Positions 51,546 to 60,944 of a DNA stretch of 64,000 bases are shown here, in pieces (positions within the stretch are counted from its first letter, which is position 1; every line of letters starts with the position of its first letter). The DNA is from Piscirickettsiaceae bacterium. GTDB lineage: Bacteria > Pseudomonadota > Gammaproteobacteria > Nitrosococcales > Methylophagaceae. The notes beneath the pieces are model-generated. The model ran no database searches and was not told the origin of the DNA. It saw only the letters and a program-made list of their open reading frames with translations. The DNA lies in assembly GCA_013215825.1 (NCBI GenBank), contig JABSQN010000001.1, positions 526,679 through 590,678 of the forward strand, in the 5' to 3' direction. The translations under genes were made by a program, and so were the position numbers.

Positions 51546-54413
51546 ATGAAACTCACTAAACGAAGCTCCGCTACGAGCGCACAGTCAGGCGTTAACCGCC
51601 GGGTATTTCTTAAAGGTTCAGGTATTGCGGCTGGTGGTGCTGCATTTTTAAGTTTATTGCCATCGGCAATGATTCAAAAAGCAGATGCCTCAGAACAACA
51701 ACGTCAAACTTATAATGATGGTGAAATAAAGAAAGTACACAGTGTATGTAGTCATTGTAGTGTGGGTTGTGGCGTGGTGGCAGAAGTACAAAATGGGGTG
51801 TGGACAGGGCAAGAGCCTAGTTTTGATCATCCATTCAATCTCGGTTCGCATTGTGCCAAAGGGGCATCTTTACGCGAACATGGCCATGGTGATAAACGTT
51901 TAAAATACCCAATGAAAAAGGTTGCTGGAAAATGGCAACGCATTTCATGGCAACAAGCCATTGATGAAATTGGCGATAAGATGTTGTCGATCCGTGAACA
52001 ATCAGGCCCTGATTCCGTTTATTGGTTAGGCAGTGCCAAACATAATAATGAGCAAGCCTATTTGTTCCGTAAATTTGCCGCATTATGGGGCACGAATAAT
52101 GTCGACCATCAAGCTCGAATTTGTCATTCAACCACAGTAGCCGGTGTTGCAAATACCTGGGGTTACGGTGCCATGACTAATTCATTCAATGATATTCATA
52201 ATGCCAAAGCAGTATTTATTATTGGTGCAAATCCAGCTGAAGCACATCCTGTTGCAATGCAACATATATTCCGAGCCAAAGAGAAAGGCGCGCCAATTAT
52301 TGTGGTTGATCCACGATTCACGCGCACAGCAGCACATGCCGATCAGTATATTTCTATTCGTCCGGGAACCGATGTTGCTTTTGTTTGGGGTATGTTGTGG
52401 CATATATTTAAAAACGATTGGCAAGATAAAGAATTTATCAATCAACGTGTTTATGGCATGGATGAGATTGAAAAAGAAGTTGCAAAATGGGCGCCAGAAG
52501 AAGTTGAACGTGTAACAGGTGCGGATGAAGCTTCTATTTTAGCGGCTACAAAAACAATGGCAGAACATCGACCAGGTACCTTTATCTGGTGTATGGGCGG
52601 CACACAACATACAACAGGAAATAACAACACCCGCGCTTATTGTATTTTCCAGCTTGCTTTAGGAAATATGGGCGTGGCTGGTGGTGGAACAAATATTTTC
52701 CGGGGTCATGACAATGTGCAAGGTGCAACGGATTTAGGCGTGTTATCTCATACATTGCCTGGTTATTATGGCTTATCAACCGGTGCGTGGAAACATTGGT
52801 CAAAAGTGTGGGATTTAGATTATGAGTGGATTAAGTCTCGTTTTGATCAAGGCTCATATGAACAAGCGGGTGGTAAAGATGTTAGCCCGATGAATACTAA
52901 AGGTATTCCTGTTTCTCGCTGGATTGACGGTGTTTTAGAAGATAAAGAAAATATTGCTCAAAATGATAATGTGCGAGCAATGGTGTTATGGGGACATGCA
53001 CCTAATAGCCAAACCCGTGGCCCAGAAATGAAAACGGCGATGGAAAAGCTCGATCTTATGGTGGTGGTAGATCCCTATCCATCAATGTCTGCCGTAATGA
53101 GTGATCGTCAAGATGATTTGTATTTATTGCCTGCTTCAACACAGTTTGAAACATACGGCTCATTAAGTTCATCAAATCGTTCACTTCAATGGCGAGATAA
53201 AATTATTGAACCTCTGTTTGAATCAAAACCTGATCATGTGATTATGCATAAATTTGCGATTAAATTGGGCTTTGCGGAACAATTATTCAAACATATTAAA
53301 GTCAATGGTGAAGAACCCTTAATTGAAGACATTACCCGTGAGTTTAATAAAGGTATGTGGACGATTGGTTATACCGGTCAAACACCTGAGCGGATGAAGT
53401 TACAAGCCGCTAATTTACACACATTTAATAAAACAACATTACTGGCTGAAGGTGGCCCTTGTGATGGTGAGTATTATGGTTTGCCTTGGCCTTGTTGGGG
53501 TACGGCAGAAATGAAACATCCGGGTACTCCATTGCTTTATGACACCAGCAAATCAGTAGCAAAAGGTGGTTTACCCTTCCGTGCTCGTTTTGGTGTTGAA
53601 CGAGATGGTGAAAATCTCTTAGCAGAAGATTCATTTACCCTTGGTTCTGAGATTGAAGATGGGTATCCAGAATTTACAGCTGATATGTTGAAAAAACTAG
53701 GCTGGTGGAATGATTTGACTGCGGATGAAAAAATAGCAGCAGATGGCAAAAACTGGAAGACAGATTTATCAGGAGGTATTCAACGTGTTGCGATTAAACA
53801 TGGTTGTGCTCCCTTTGGTAATGCGAAAGCCCGTGCAGTAGTGTGGCAGTTCCCTGATCCGGTACCGATTCATCGTGAAGCTTTGTACACTAACCGCCGT
53901 GATTTAGTTGAGAAATATCCTACTTATGAAGATCGCCGTAGTTTTTATCGCTTGCCTACACGCTATGGCTCGATTCAAGCCCAAGACTTTAGCAAAGACT
54001 TCCCACTTATTATGACCAGTGGGCGCTTAGTTGAATATGAAGGTGGTGGCGATGAAACGCGATCTAATCCGTGGCTTGCTGAGTTGCAACAAGATATGTT
54101 CGTTGAAATTAATCCTGCCGATGCTAATGATGCAGGCGTTAAACATGGCGAGCAAGTATGGGTCGATGGCCCTGAAGGTGGGAAAATAAAAGTGATGGCA
54201 TTTGTTACACCGAGAGTTACGCGAGGCCTGGTCTTTATGCCATTCCATTTTGGCGGACAATATCAAGGTGAGTCACTTCGAGATAAATATCCGGAAGGTA
54301 CTGCACCCTATGTGTCTGGTGAATCATGTAATACAGTATTTACCTATGGTTACGATTCAGTCACTCAAATGCAAGAGACTAAAGTATCTCTTTGCAGAAT
54401 TCGTGCTGTATAG
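51546..54413 (+). CDS. fdhA: Membrane-bound formate dehydrogenase catalytic subunit (Cys type)
   Basis: A 955-residue molybdopterin enzyme. A Tat signal (VNRRVFLKGSGIAAGG) is followed by a 4Fe-4S site (Cys68, Cys71, Cys75, Cys103). The active-site residue is Cys193 in QARICHSTTVAGV, where E. coli FdnG has selenocysteine. The molybdopterin-binding C-domain includes FMPFHFGGQYQGESL. It oxidises formate to CO2 in the periplasm and sends electrons through the beta and gamma subunits to quinone. No in-frame TGA is needed. It ends ahead of the beta-subunit gene with a TAGGAGAG ribosome site. Confidence 0.95.
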   Translation: MKLTKRSSATSAQSGVNRRVFLKGSGIAAGGAAFLSLLPSAMIQKADASEQQRQTYNDGEIKKVHSVCSHCSVGCGVVAEVQNGVWTGQEPSFDHPFNLGSHCAKGASLREHGHGDKRLKYPMKKVAGKWQRISWQQAIDEIGDKMLSIREQSGPDSVYWLGSAKHNNEQAYLFRKFAALWGTNNVDHQARICHSTTVAGVANTWGYGAMTNSFNDIHNAKAVFIIGANPAEAHPVAMQHIFRAKEKGAPIIVVDPRFTRTAAHADQYISIRPGTDVAFVWGMLWHIFKNDWQDKEFINQRVYGMDEIEKEVAKWAPEEVERVTGADEASILAATKTMAEHRPGTFIWCMGGTQHTTGNNNTRAYCIFQLALGNMGVAGGGTNIFRGHDNVQGATDLGVLSHTLPGYYGLSTGAWKHWSKVWDLDYEWIKSRFDQGSYEQAGGKDVSPMNTKGIPVSRWIDGVLEDKENIAQNDNVRAMVLWGHAPNSQTRGPEMKTAMEKLDLMVVVDPYPSMSAVMSDRQDDLYLLPASTQFETYGSLSSSNRSLQWRDKIIEPLFESKPDHVIMHKFAIKLGFAEQLFKHIKVNGEEPLIEDITREFNKGMWTIGYTGQTPERMKLQAANLHTFNKTTLLAEGGPCDGEYYGLPWPCWGTAEMKHPGTPLLYDTSKSVAKGGLPFRARFGVERDGENLLAEDSFTLGSEIEDGYPEFTADMLKKLGWWNDLTADEKIAADGKNWKTDLSGGIQRVAIKHGCAPFGNAKARAVVWQFPDPVPIHREALYTNRRDLVEKYPTYEDRRSFYRLPTRYGSIQAQDFSKDFPLIMTSGRLVEYEGGGDETRSNPWLAELQQDMFVEINPADANDAGVKHGEQVWVDGPEGGKIKVMAFVTPRVTRGLVFMPFHFGGQYQGESLRDKYPEGTAPYVSGESCNTVFTYGYDSVTQMQETKVSLCRIRAV

Positions 54414-54424
54414 GAGAGAGTGAC

Positions 54425-55009
54425 ATGGCTAGAATGAAATTTTTATGTGATGCAGAACGCTGTATTGAGTGTAATGCCTGTGTTACAGCGTGCAAAAATG
54501 AACATGAAGTACCGTGGGGTATAAATCGTCGTCGTGTTGTTACATTAGATGATGGCGTGCCGGGTGAAAAATCTATTTCAGTGGCATGTATGCATTGTAC
54601 TGATGCACCTTGTCAGGCAGTCTGTCCTGTTGATTGTTTTTATACCACAGAAGATGGCGTTGTTTTACATGATAAAGATATGTGTATCGGCTGTGGTTAT
54701 TGCCTTTATGCTTGTCCGTTTGGAGCACCACAATATCCACAAGAAGGTGCATTTGGTGCACGTGGGAAAATGGATAAATGTACATTTTGTGCCGGTGGTC
54801 CAGAAGAAGATCATTCTCATGAAGAGCTGGAGAAATATGGTCGCAACCGTTTAGCCGAAGGTAAATTACCACTTTGTGCTGAAATGTGTTCGACTAAAGC
54901 ATTGCTTGCAGGTGATGGTGATGTGGTTTCTGAGTTATTCCGTAACCGTGTTGTGCGCCGTGAAGGTCGTCAAGAAACATGGGGCTGGAACACAGCGTAT
55001 AAAGATTAA
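54425..55009 (+). CDS. fdhB: Formate dehydrogenase iron-sulfur (beta) subunit
   Basis: The 194-residue protein starts at ATG 54425, after AGGAGAG (54413-54419); the frame opens earlier at 54392 inside fdhA. It has several 4Fe-4S motifs, including CIECNACVTACKNEHEVPWG, CMHCTDAPCQAVCP and CIGCGYCLYACP, and no transmembrane helix. It carries electrons from FdhA to the cytochrome b subunit. Confidence 0.94.
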   Translation: MARMKFLCDAERCIECNACVTACKNEHEVPWGINRRRVVTLDDGVPGEKSISVACMHCTDAPCQAVCPVDCFYTTEDGVVLHDKDMCIGCGYCLYACPFGAPQYPQEGAFGARGKMDKCTFCAGGPEEDHSHEELEKYGRNRLAEGKLPLCAEMCSTKALLAGDGDVVSELFRNRVVRREGRQETWGWNTAYKD

Positions 55010-55192
55010 ATGATGAAATATGTCATGATAATCATTGCCGCATTAAGTTTAACGGCTTGTTATGAAGATGCAGATGTCACTTTACATCAAGCGGGTGTGT
55101 ATAAAGGCAAAGTAGACATACATAGCCAAACAGCAGAGCAACGTGCCGCTATTTTGGCTAAACGTTTTGGTCAAGTGCAGACGGATCGCTAA
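55010..55192 (+). CDS. Small lipoprotein of the formate dehydrogenase operon
   Basis: A 60-residue protein with a lipobox (LSLTAC, Cys17) directly after the beta-subunit gene and one base before the gamma start. The mature sequence includes VTLHQAGVYKGKVDIHSQTAEQRAAILAKRF. Similar short lipoproteins occur in formate dehydrogenase operons of other proteobacteria. The start could be ATG 55010 or 55013. Its function is not known. Confidence 0.8.
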   Translation: MMKYVMIIIAALSLTACYEDADVTLHQAGVYKGKVDIHSQTAEQRAAILAKRFGQVQTDR

Positions 55193-55193
55193 A

Positions 55194-56189
55194 ATGACAT
55201 TAACTAAACGTAAAAGAATAATGAGTTTGACCGGCGTTATTATGCTGTTAGCTATATTCTTGTTACCAATGACGGGCTATATTGCAACTGGTTTTGCTGT
55301 CGCAGAAGATGAACAAATAGCAGAAACAAATCCACGATCAGATTATTGGCGCAGTGTGCGTGATAATACACAGGGATATTCAGCGGTTACAGGACGTGAA
55401 AGCAATGAGCTTATTCAGGGTTCTGGTCAAGTTTGGCGACAATTACGCAATGGGCCAATTGCACAATATGGTAGCTGGTTATTGGGCTTCACATTTTCTG
55501 TATTAGCGTTGTTTTACATCTGGCGTGGGCAAGTGGCGCTAACGCATCCTCGCACGGGTAAAACCGTTGAACGTTGGACATTAAAAGAACGTCGAATGCA
55601 TTGGCTAACAGCAGGTTTGTTTGTTGTGCTTGCTATAACAGGTCTTAGTTTATTGTATGGACGCGCTGTACTCATTCCCCTGTTTGGACATCATGGCTTT
55701 GCCGCGTATGCGGGTATTGCGAAATGGATCCACAATATCTTAGGGCCGGTCTTTATGGTGGGATTGTTATCAATGACCTTTAATTGGTTTAGTAATAATT
55801 TCTTTAATAAGATTGATTTGCAATGGTTTAAAGACTTTGGTGGCATGATTGGCGATAAACATCCCTCGGCTGAAAAGTTAAATGGCGGTGAAAAAATGTG
55901 GTTCTGGTCTTTAGTCACCATGGGCTTGGCCTTATGTTTTTCTGGATTAGTGCTTGATTTCCCCAACTTTGATCAACAACGTGAATTATTACAACTGTCG
56001 CACTTAATCCATGTCATAACAGCATTACTACTGATAGCGTTTGCATTTGGACATATCTATATCGGTACGGTCGGTACAGAAGGTGCATTAGAAGGCATGG
56101 TAACAGGACAAGTCGACACTGCATGGGCGCAACAGCATCATGATTTATGGTTGAAAGAACTGAAACAGCAAGGGAAAGTACCTAAGTAA
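55194..56189 (+). CDS. fdhC: Formate dehydrogenase cytochrome b (gamma) subunit
   Basis: The 331-residue protein starts at ATG 55194. An N-terminal helix and a periplasmic stretch of about 60 residues (NPRSDYWRSVRDNTQGYSAV and GQVWRQLRNGP) precede the four-helix di-haem cytochrome b core, with histidines in RRMHWLTAGLFVVLAITG, KWIHNILGPVFMVG and LSHLIHVITALLL. The extended N-terminal segment is shared by many non-enteric gamma subunits. It passes electrons from formate to quinone in the inner membrane. A strong terminator follows. Confidence 0.94.
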   Translation: MTLTKRKRIMSLTGVIMLLAIFLLPMTGYIATGFAVAEDEQIAETNPRSDYWRSVRDNTQGYSAVTGRESNELIQGSGQVWRQLRNGPIAQYGSWLLGFTFSVLALFYIWRGQVALTHPRTGKTVERWTLKERRMHWLTAGLFVVLAITGLSLLYGRAVLIPLFGHHGFAAYAGIAKWIHNILGPVFMVGLLSMTFNWFSNNFFNKIDLQWFKDFGGMIGDKHPSAEKLNGGEKMWFWSLVTMGLALCFSGLVLDFPNFDQQRELLQLSHLIHVITALLLIAFAFGHIYIGTVGTEGALEGMVTGQVDTAWAQQHHDLWLKELKQQGKVPK

Positions 56190-56215
56190 ACTCATTTTTA
56201 GATGAAATGAGAAAT

Positions 56216-56250
56216 AAACCATCAAATAGTCATTATTTGATGGTTTTTTT
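56216..56250 (+). terminator. Rho-independent terminator of the membrane formate dehydrogenase operon
   Basis: AAACCATCAAATA (56216-56228) pairs exactly with TATTTGATGGTTT (56234-56246) around a five-base loop, followed by T residues to 56250. It separates the two formate dehydrogenase operons. Confidence 0.95.
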
Positions 56251-56354
56251 GTAGGCATTATTTAAGTTATTAAATAAATATGAAATTACTAGCTTAATTG
56301 GCTTCACAATTGAGTCTAGTCATGGTAATTTTACTAGTTAAATATAAAAAAACG

Positions 56355-56371
56355 AGCACCAAAAAGGTGCT
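56355..56371 (+). promoter_or_regulatory. Leader hairpin upstream of the NAD-linked formate dehydrogenase genes
   Basis: AGCACC (56355-56360), AAAAA and GGTGCT (56366-56371) form a short stem 24 bases before the start at 56395. It may lie in the leader RNA and protect it or bind a regulator. Confidence 0.35.
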
Positions 56372-56394
56372 AACAACTTAAAGAGAGATATTGG

Positions 56395-58107
56395 ATGAGC
56401 AAGCAGGAAATTAGCGCTCGTAAGTCAGGCAATAAGCTGAAATTACCACGTGCTGTCGGTAAAGGCAGACAAGTTGATCCTAAAGCCTTAACAGAAGTTC
56501 AGGCTTTATTAGGGGATGAATCACGACAAAAAGATTTATTGATCGAACATCTACATAAAATTCAGGATGCTTATCAGCATATTTCAGCGAAACACTTAGT
56601 CGCATTAGCGCGAGAAATGAAACTTTCTAAAGCGGAAGTCTATGAAGTTGCCACGTTTTATCACCACTTCGATGTGGTTAAAGAAGATGAAACAGCACCA
56701 CCGGAATTAACCGTACGTGTGTGTGAATCATTGACGTGTAATATGTCTGGTGCAGAAGCACTTATTACATCATTAGAGAATGATTTGGGTGATGGTGTTC
56801 GTGTGCAGCGTGTGCCTTGTGTAGGGCTCTGTGATAAAGCGCCGGTTGCGGTAGTGGGAATGAATCCCGTTGAACATGCCGATGTTGCCAAGGTGACACA
56901 AGCCGTTGAGAAAAAAGAGATCACCCCAGAAGCATTAACTACGATTGATTATGCTAGCTATCTTGAAAAAGGCGGTTATGCAACCTATCGCTCATGCATT
57001 GAAGAAGCTTATAGCGTAGAAAAAGTATTAGACCAGATGGATGATTCTGGTTTGCGTGGTTTGGGGGGCGCGGGTTTCCCTGCTGGACGCAAATGGCGAA
57101 TTGTACGTGGAATGCCTGAGCCTAAATTAATGGCAGTTAATATCGATGAAGGCGAGCCGGGTACGTTTAAAGATAAATATTATCTAGAGCGCGATCCACA
57201 TTGCTTTCTTGAAGGTATGTTGATTGCCGCTTGGGCGACAGGTATCCATGAAATTTATATTTATCTGCGTGATGAATATGCCGCGATTAGAGTGATGCTT
57301 GAGCAAGAAATTGCTAAATTACAAGCTAATCCTCCGGTAGAACAATTACCGATTATTCATTTGCGTCGGGGTGCGGGGGCTTATATTTGTGGTGAAGAGT
57401 CGGCGATGATTGAGTCGATAGAAGGTAAGCGAGGCATGCCGCGTTTGCGTCCACCATTTGTTGCTGAAGTGGGTCTATTTGGTCGGCCAACTTTAGAGCA
57501 CAATATGGAATCACTCTATTGGGTGCGTGATATTTTAGAAAAAGGGCCAAGCTGTTTAACCGATCATGGTCGCAATGGCCGGGTTGGTTTGCGTTCATTC
57601 TCAGTCAGTGGTCGGGTCAATAAACCGGGTGTTCATTTAGCACCTGCCGGTATTACCATGCGTGAATTGATTGATGAATATTGTGGCGGCATGATCGAGG
57701 GCCATGAGTTTTATGGTTATTTCCCTGGTGGTGCATCAGGCGGAATTTTGCCCGCTTCAATGGGTGATATTCCTTTAGATTTCGATACTTTAAATGAATA
57801 TGGCTGTTTTATTGGTAGTGCCGCCGTGGTGGTATTCTCTAATCAAGACAGTGCTCGAAAATTAGCCGTTAATGCGATGAAGTTCTTTGAAGAAGAATCT
57901 TGTGGTCAATGTACGCCGTGTCGAGTGGGAACAGCGAAAGCCGTCACCTTGATGGAAAAAGATCAATGGGATCAGGATTTATTAGAAGAATTGTCTGAGG
58001 TGATGATTGATTCTTCAATTTGTGGTTTAGGCCAAGCTGCCCCCAATCCTGTTCGCAGTGTGATGAAATACTTCTCAGAAGAGTTACGTCAGGGAGGAGA
58101 TAAGTAA
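56395..58107 (+). CDS. fdh1B: NAD-linked formate dehydrogenase beta subunit (NuoE-NuoF fusion, FDH1 type)
   Basis: A 570-residue fusion. Residues 1-170 are a NuoE-like thioredoxin-fold 2Fe-2S domain (VCESLTCNMSGAEALI and VPCVGLCDKAP hold the four cysteines). Residues 190-570 are NuoF-like, with RGLGGAGFPAGRKW (FMN/NAD site), GAYICGEESAMIESIEGKRG and the 4Fe-4S motif CGQCTPCRVG. The layout and length match the beta subunit of the tungsten-type FDH1 of Methylobacterium. It passes electrons from formate to NAD+. The stop overlaps the next start (TAATG). AGAGAGA precedes its ATG. Confidence 0.92.
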   Translation: MSKQEISARKSGNKLKLPRAVGKGRQVDPKALTEVQALLGDESRQKDLLIEHLHKIQDAYQHISAKHLVALAREMKLSKAEVYEVATFYHHFDVVKEDETAPPELTVRVCESLTCNMSGAEALITSLENDLGDGVRVQRVPCVGLCDKAPVAVVGMNPVEHADVAKVTQAVEKKEITPEALTTIDYASYLEKGGYATYRSCIEEAYSVEKVLDQMDDSGLRGLGGAGFPAGRKWRIVRGMPEPKLMAVNIDEGEPGTFKDKYYLERDPHCFLEGMLIAAWATGIHEIYIYLRDEYAAIRVMLEQEIAKLQANPPVEQLPIIHLRRGAGAYICGEESAMIESIEGKRGMPRLRPPFVAEVGLFGRPTLEHNMESLYWVRDILEKGPSCLTDHGRNGRVGLRSFSVSGRVNKPGVHLAPAGITMRELIDEYCGGMIEGHEFYGYFPGGASGGILPASMGDIPLDFDTLNEYGCFIGSAAVVVFSNQDSARKLAVNAMKFFEEESCGQCTPCRVGTAKAVTLMEKDQWDQDLLEELSEVMIDSSICGLGQAAPNPVRSVMKYFSEELRQGGDK

Positions 58108-60878
58108 TGGCGATTAAATTTACATTAAATGGTGCTGATATTGTAGCGAATGAGGGTGATACATTATTAGATGTCGCTAAACAGCAAGGCATTGAAATCC
58201 CCCATCTTTGTTATTCAGACCGAGAAGGTTCGGATGGTAATTGTCGTGCCTGTGTGGTTGAAATTGATGGCGAGCGTGTTTTAGCGCCCTCTTGTTGTCG
58301 TATGCCAACAGAGGGAATGAATGTTCAATCAAATAGTGAACGTGCTTTAAAATCACAAAAAATGGTGGTGGAATTATTAAAGTCTGATGTATCGGAACAG
58401 CCACATACTTTAAACTCTGAGCTTGATTATTGGGCCGGTAAATTAGATATTGGCTTGCCTCGTTTTGATGCGCGCCACCAAGATAAACCAGATCTTTCTC
58501 ATCCAGCTATTGCGGTCAATATGGATGCGTGTATTCAATGTACTCGCTGTGTTAGAGCTTGTCGTGAAACGCAAAATAATGATGTTATTGGCTTAGCAAA
58601 ACGTGGCACTCATACTAAGATCGTTTTCGATCTGGATGATCCAATGGGCGAAAGTACCTGTGTGGCTTGTGGCGAATGTGTTGAAGCGTGTCCAACGGGG
58701 GCGTTAATGCCTGCTAAAGACATGGGCATGTTAAAGCCTGATCGTACAGTTGATTCTGGCTGTCCTTTCTGTGGCGTTGGTTGTCAGATGACTTATCACG
58801 TTAAAGATGAAAAGATTATTTATGTAGAAGGGCGTGATGGTCCCGCAAATAAAGGACGTTTATGTGTGAAAGGGCGTTATGGCTTTGATTATATTCATCA
58901 CCCACATCGTTTAACTAAACCACTTATTCGTCGAGATGATGCTCCTAAATCAGCAGATTTCTCAATGGATCCTAACGATGTTGATAAAATCTTCCGTGAA
59001 GCAACATGGGAAGAAGCCTTAGCCTTAGCCGCGAATGGTTTTAATAAAATTCGTGATGAACAAGGGCCTAATGCCTTAGCAGGATTTGGTAGTGCCAAAG
59101 GTAGTAATGAAGAAGCGTACTTATTTCAAAAATTAGTGCGGACAGGCTTTAAAACCAATAATGTTGATCACTGTACACGGCTTTGTCATGCTTCATCCGT
59201 AGTGGCATTACTTGAATGTTTAGGCTCAGGAGCAGTATCTAATCCAATCTCAGATGTTGCATTAGCAGATGTGATTATAGTGATTGGTTCTAATCCAACG
59301 ATTAATCATCCGGTGGGTGCAACGTGGATGAAAAATGCCATGCGTCAGGGTACTAAGTTAATCTTAATGGATCCACGAGCAACAGACTTGTCACGTCAAG
59401 CAACGCATCATTTAGCATTTAAGCCGGGTAGTGATATTGCGATGTTGAATGCCATGATGCATACCATTGTCGAAGAAAACTTGGTTGATGCTAACTTTAT
59501 TGCTGAGCGTACTGAAGGCTTTGAAGCAATGAAATTGCATTTAAAAGCATATCCACCAGAGCTGATGGCTGAGATTTGTGGCATCGATGCAGATACCTTA
59601 CGTCAAGTTGCACGGCTTTATGCTTTGTCGAAAAGTTCAATGATCTTTTGGGGTATGGGAGTTTCACAGCATGTACATGGTACTGATAATGCGCGTTGTT
59701 TAATTTCATTGGCATTAATGACTGGCCAAATTGGCCGTCCGGGTACAGGATTACATCCATTACGTGGACAAAATAATGTGCAGGGTGCGTCTGATATGGG
59801 ATTAATACCGATGGTATTTCCTGATTATCAGCCTGTTGATGATAAAAAAGCCCATGCTTATTTTGAACAGTTATGGGGTTGCGAATTAGATGATAAGCCC
59901 GGTCTAACCGTTGTTGAAATCATGAATGCTATCCATGATGGTGACTTAACAGGACTGTATGTGATGGGTGAAAATCCTGCGATGTCTGATCCGGATGCTA
60001 ATCATGCCCGCCAATCAATGGCAGAACTTGAGCATCTTGTGGTGCAAGATATTTTCTTAACTGAAACCGCGTATTTAGCAGATGTTGTTTTACCAGCATC
60101 AGCATTTTCTGAGAAAATGGGCACCTTTAGTAATACTGATCGCTTGGTTCAAATGGGCCGACAAGTGGTTAATCCACCGGGGGATGCCAAGCAAGATTTT
60201 TGGATCCTGCAAGAGCTTGCTCGAGGTCTAGGTTTAGATTGGAATTATAATGATGCCTCTGACGTATTTGAAGAAATACGTAAAGCAGTACCAACTATGG
60301 CAGGAATGACGTGGGAACGGCTAGAGAAAGAAGATGCCATTGTTTATCCGTGTTTGAAAGAAGGCGATGCGGGTGAACCGATTATTTTTACCGAGACATT
60401 CGAAAGTGCCAATGGTTTAGGTAAATTTGTGCCAGCTGATATTGTTGAGCCGGATGAACGACCTAATGATGAATATCCATTTGTATTAATTACGGGGCGG
60501 ATGCTGGAGCATTGGCATACTGGCTCAATGACCCGTCGTTCTAATGTATTAGATGCGCTGGAACCTGAAGCTGTGGCAATGATTAACCCCATTAATTTGG
60601 ATGAAATGGGGGTTAAGGCGGGTGATTTGATTACTTTATCAACCCGTCGAGGTCAGATTTCAATGATTGCTAGAGCGGATGAGTCTGTGCCAACAGGGAC
60701 GGTGTTTATGGCTTTTTGTTATTACGAAGCGGCAGTGAATAAACTGTCTAATGCTGCCCTTGATCCTTCTGCTAAAATCCCTGAGTTCAAATACTGTGCA
60801 GTGAAAGTGACTGCAGGTGGGGAGCCCTTACAATTCCATAGCTATGGTGGCGGTCAATCGGATAATAAATTAATGTAG
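58107..60878 (+). CDS. fdh1A: NAD-linked formate dehydrogenase alpha subunit (FDH1 type)
   Basis: The 923-residue soluble molybdo- or tungsto-enzyme has an N-terminal NuoG-like part with a 2Fe-2S site (Cys35, Cys46, Cys49, Cys63/64). Two 4Fe-4S motifs follow (CIQCTRCVRACRE and CVACGECVEACP), then a third Fe-S site CPFCGVGC and the pterin domain. The likely active-site residue is Cys360 in HCTRLCHASSVV. There is no signal peptide, so it is cytoplasmic. FDH1 of Methylobacterium holds tungsten; the metal here cannot be told from sequence. The fdsC and fdsD accessory genes are not next to it. Confidence 0.93.
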   Translation: MAIKFTLNGADIVANEGDTLLDVAKQQGIEIPHLCYSDREGSDGNCRACVVEIDGERVLAPSCCRMPTEGMNVQSNSERALKSQKMVVELLKSDVSEQPHTLNSELDYWAGKLDIGLPRFDARHQDKPDLSHPAIAVNMDACIQCTRCVRACRETQNNDVIGLAKRGTHTKIVFDLDDPMGESTCVACGECVEACPTGALMPAKDMGMLKPDRTVDSGCPFCGVGCQMTYHVKDEKIIYVEGRDGPANKGRLCVKGRYGFDYIHHPHRLTKPLIRRDDAPKSADFSMDPNDVDKIFREATWEEALALAANGFNKIRDEQGPNALAGFGSAKGSNEEAYLFQKLVRTGFKTNNVDHCTRLCHASSVVALLECLGSGAVSNPISDVALADVIIVIGSNPTINHPVGATWMKNAMRQGTKLILMDPRATDLSRQATHHLAFKPGSDIAMLNAMMHTIVEENLVDANFIAERTEGFEAMKLHLKAYPPELMAEICGIDADTLRQVARLYALSKSSMIFWGMGVSQHVHGTDNARCLISLALMTGQIGRPGTGLHPLRGQNNVQGASDMGLIPMVFPDYQPVDDKKAHAYFEQLWGCELDDKPGLTVVEIMNAIHDGDLTGLYVMGENPAMSDPDANHARQSMAELEHLVVQDIFLTETAYLADVVLPASAFSEKMGTFSNTDRLVQMGRQVVNPPGDAKQDFWILQELARGLGLDWNYNDASDVFEEIRKAVPTMAGMTWERLEKEDAIVYPCLKEGDAGEPIIFTETFESANGLGKFVPADIVEPDERPNDEYPFVLITGRMLEHWHTGSMTRRSNVLDALEPEAVAMINPINLDEMGVKAGDLITLSTRRGQISMIARADESVPTGTVFMAFCYYEAAVNKLSNAALDPSAKIPEFKYCAVKVTAGGEPLQFHSYGGGQSDNKLM

Positions 60879-60886
60879 TATGATTG

Positions 60887-60924
60887 ATACCAGCCTATTT
60901 AAAGTTTGAATAGGCTGGTATTTT
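60887..60924 (+). terminator. Rho-independent terminator after the FDH1-type genes
   Basis: ATACCAGCCTATT (60887-60899) pairs exactly with AATAGGCTGGTAT (60909-60921) across nine bases and ends in TTTT. It ends the operon eight bases after the stop codon. Confidence 0.92.
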
Positions 60925-60944
60925 CCAAAATGGAAGGTCAATCA

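Noticed and set aside
51546-54413. A selenocysteine codon in the formate dehydrogenase
   Set aside because: The catalytic position is a plain cysteine codon and the frame runs through without an internal TGA.
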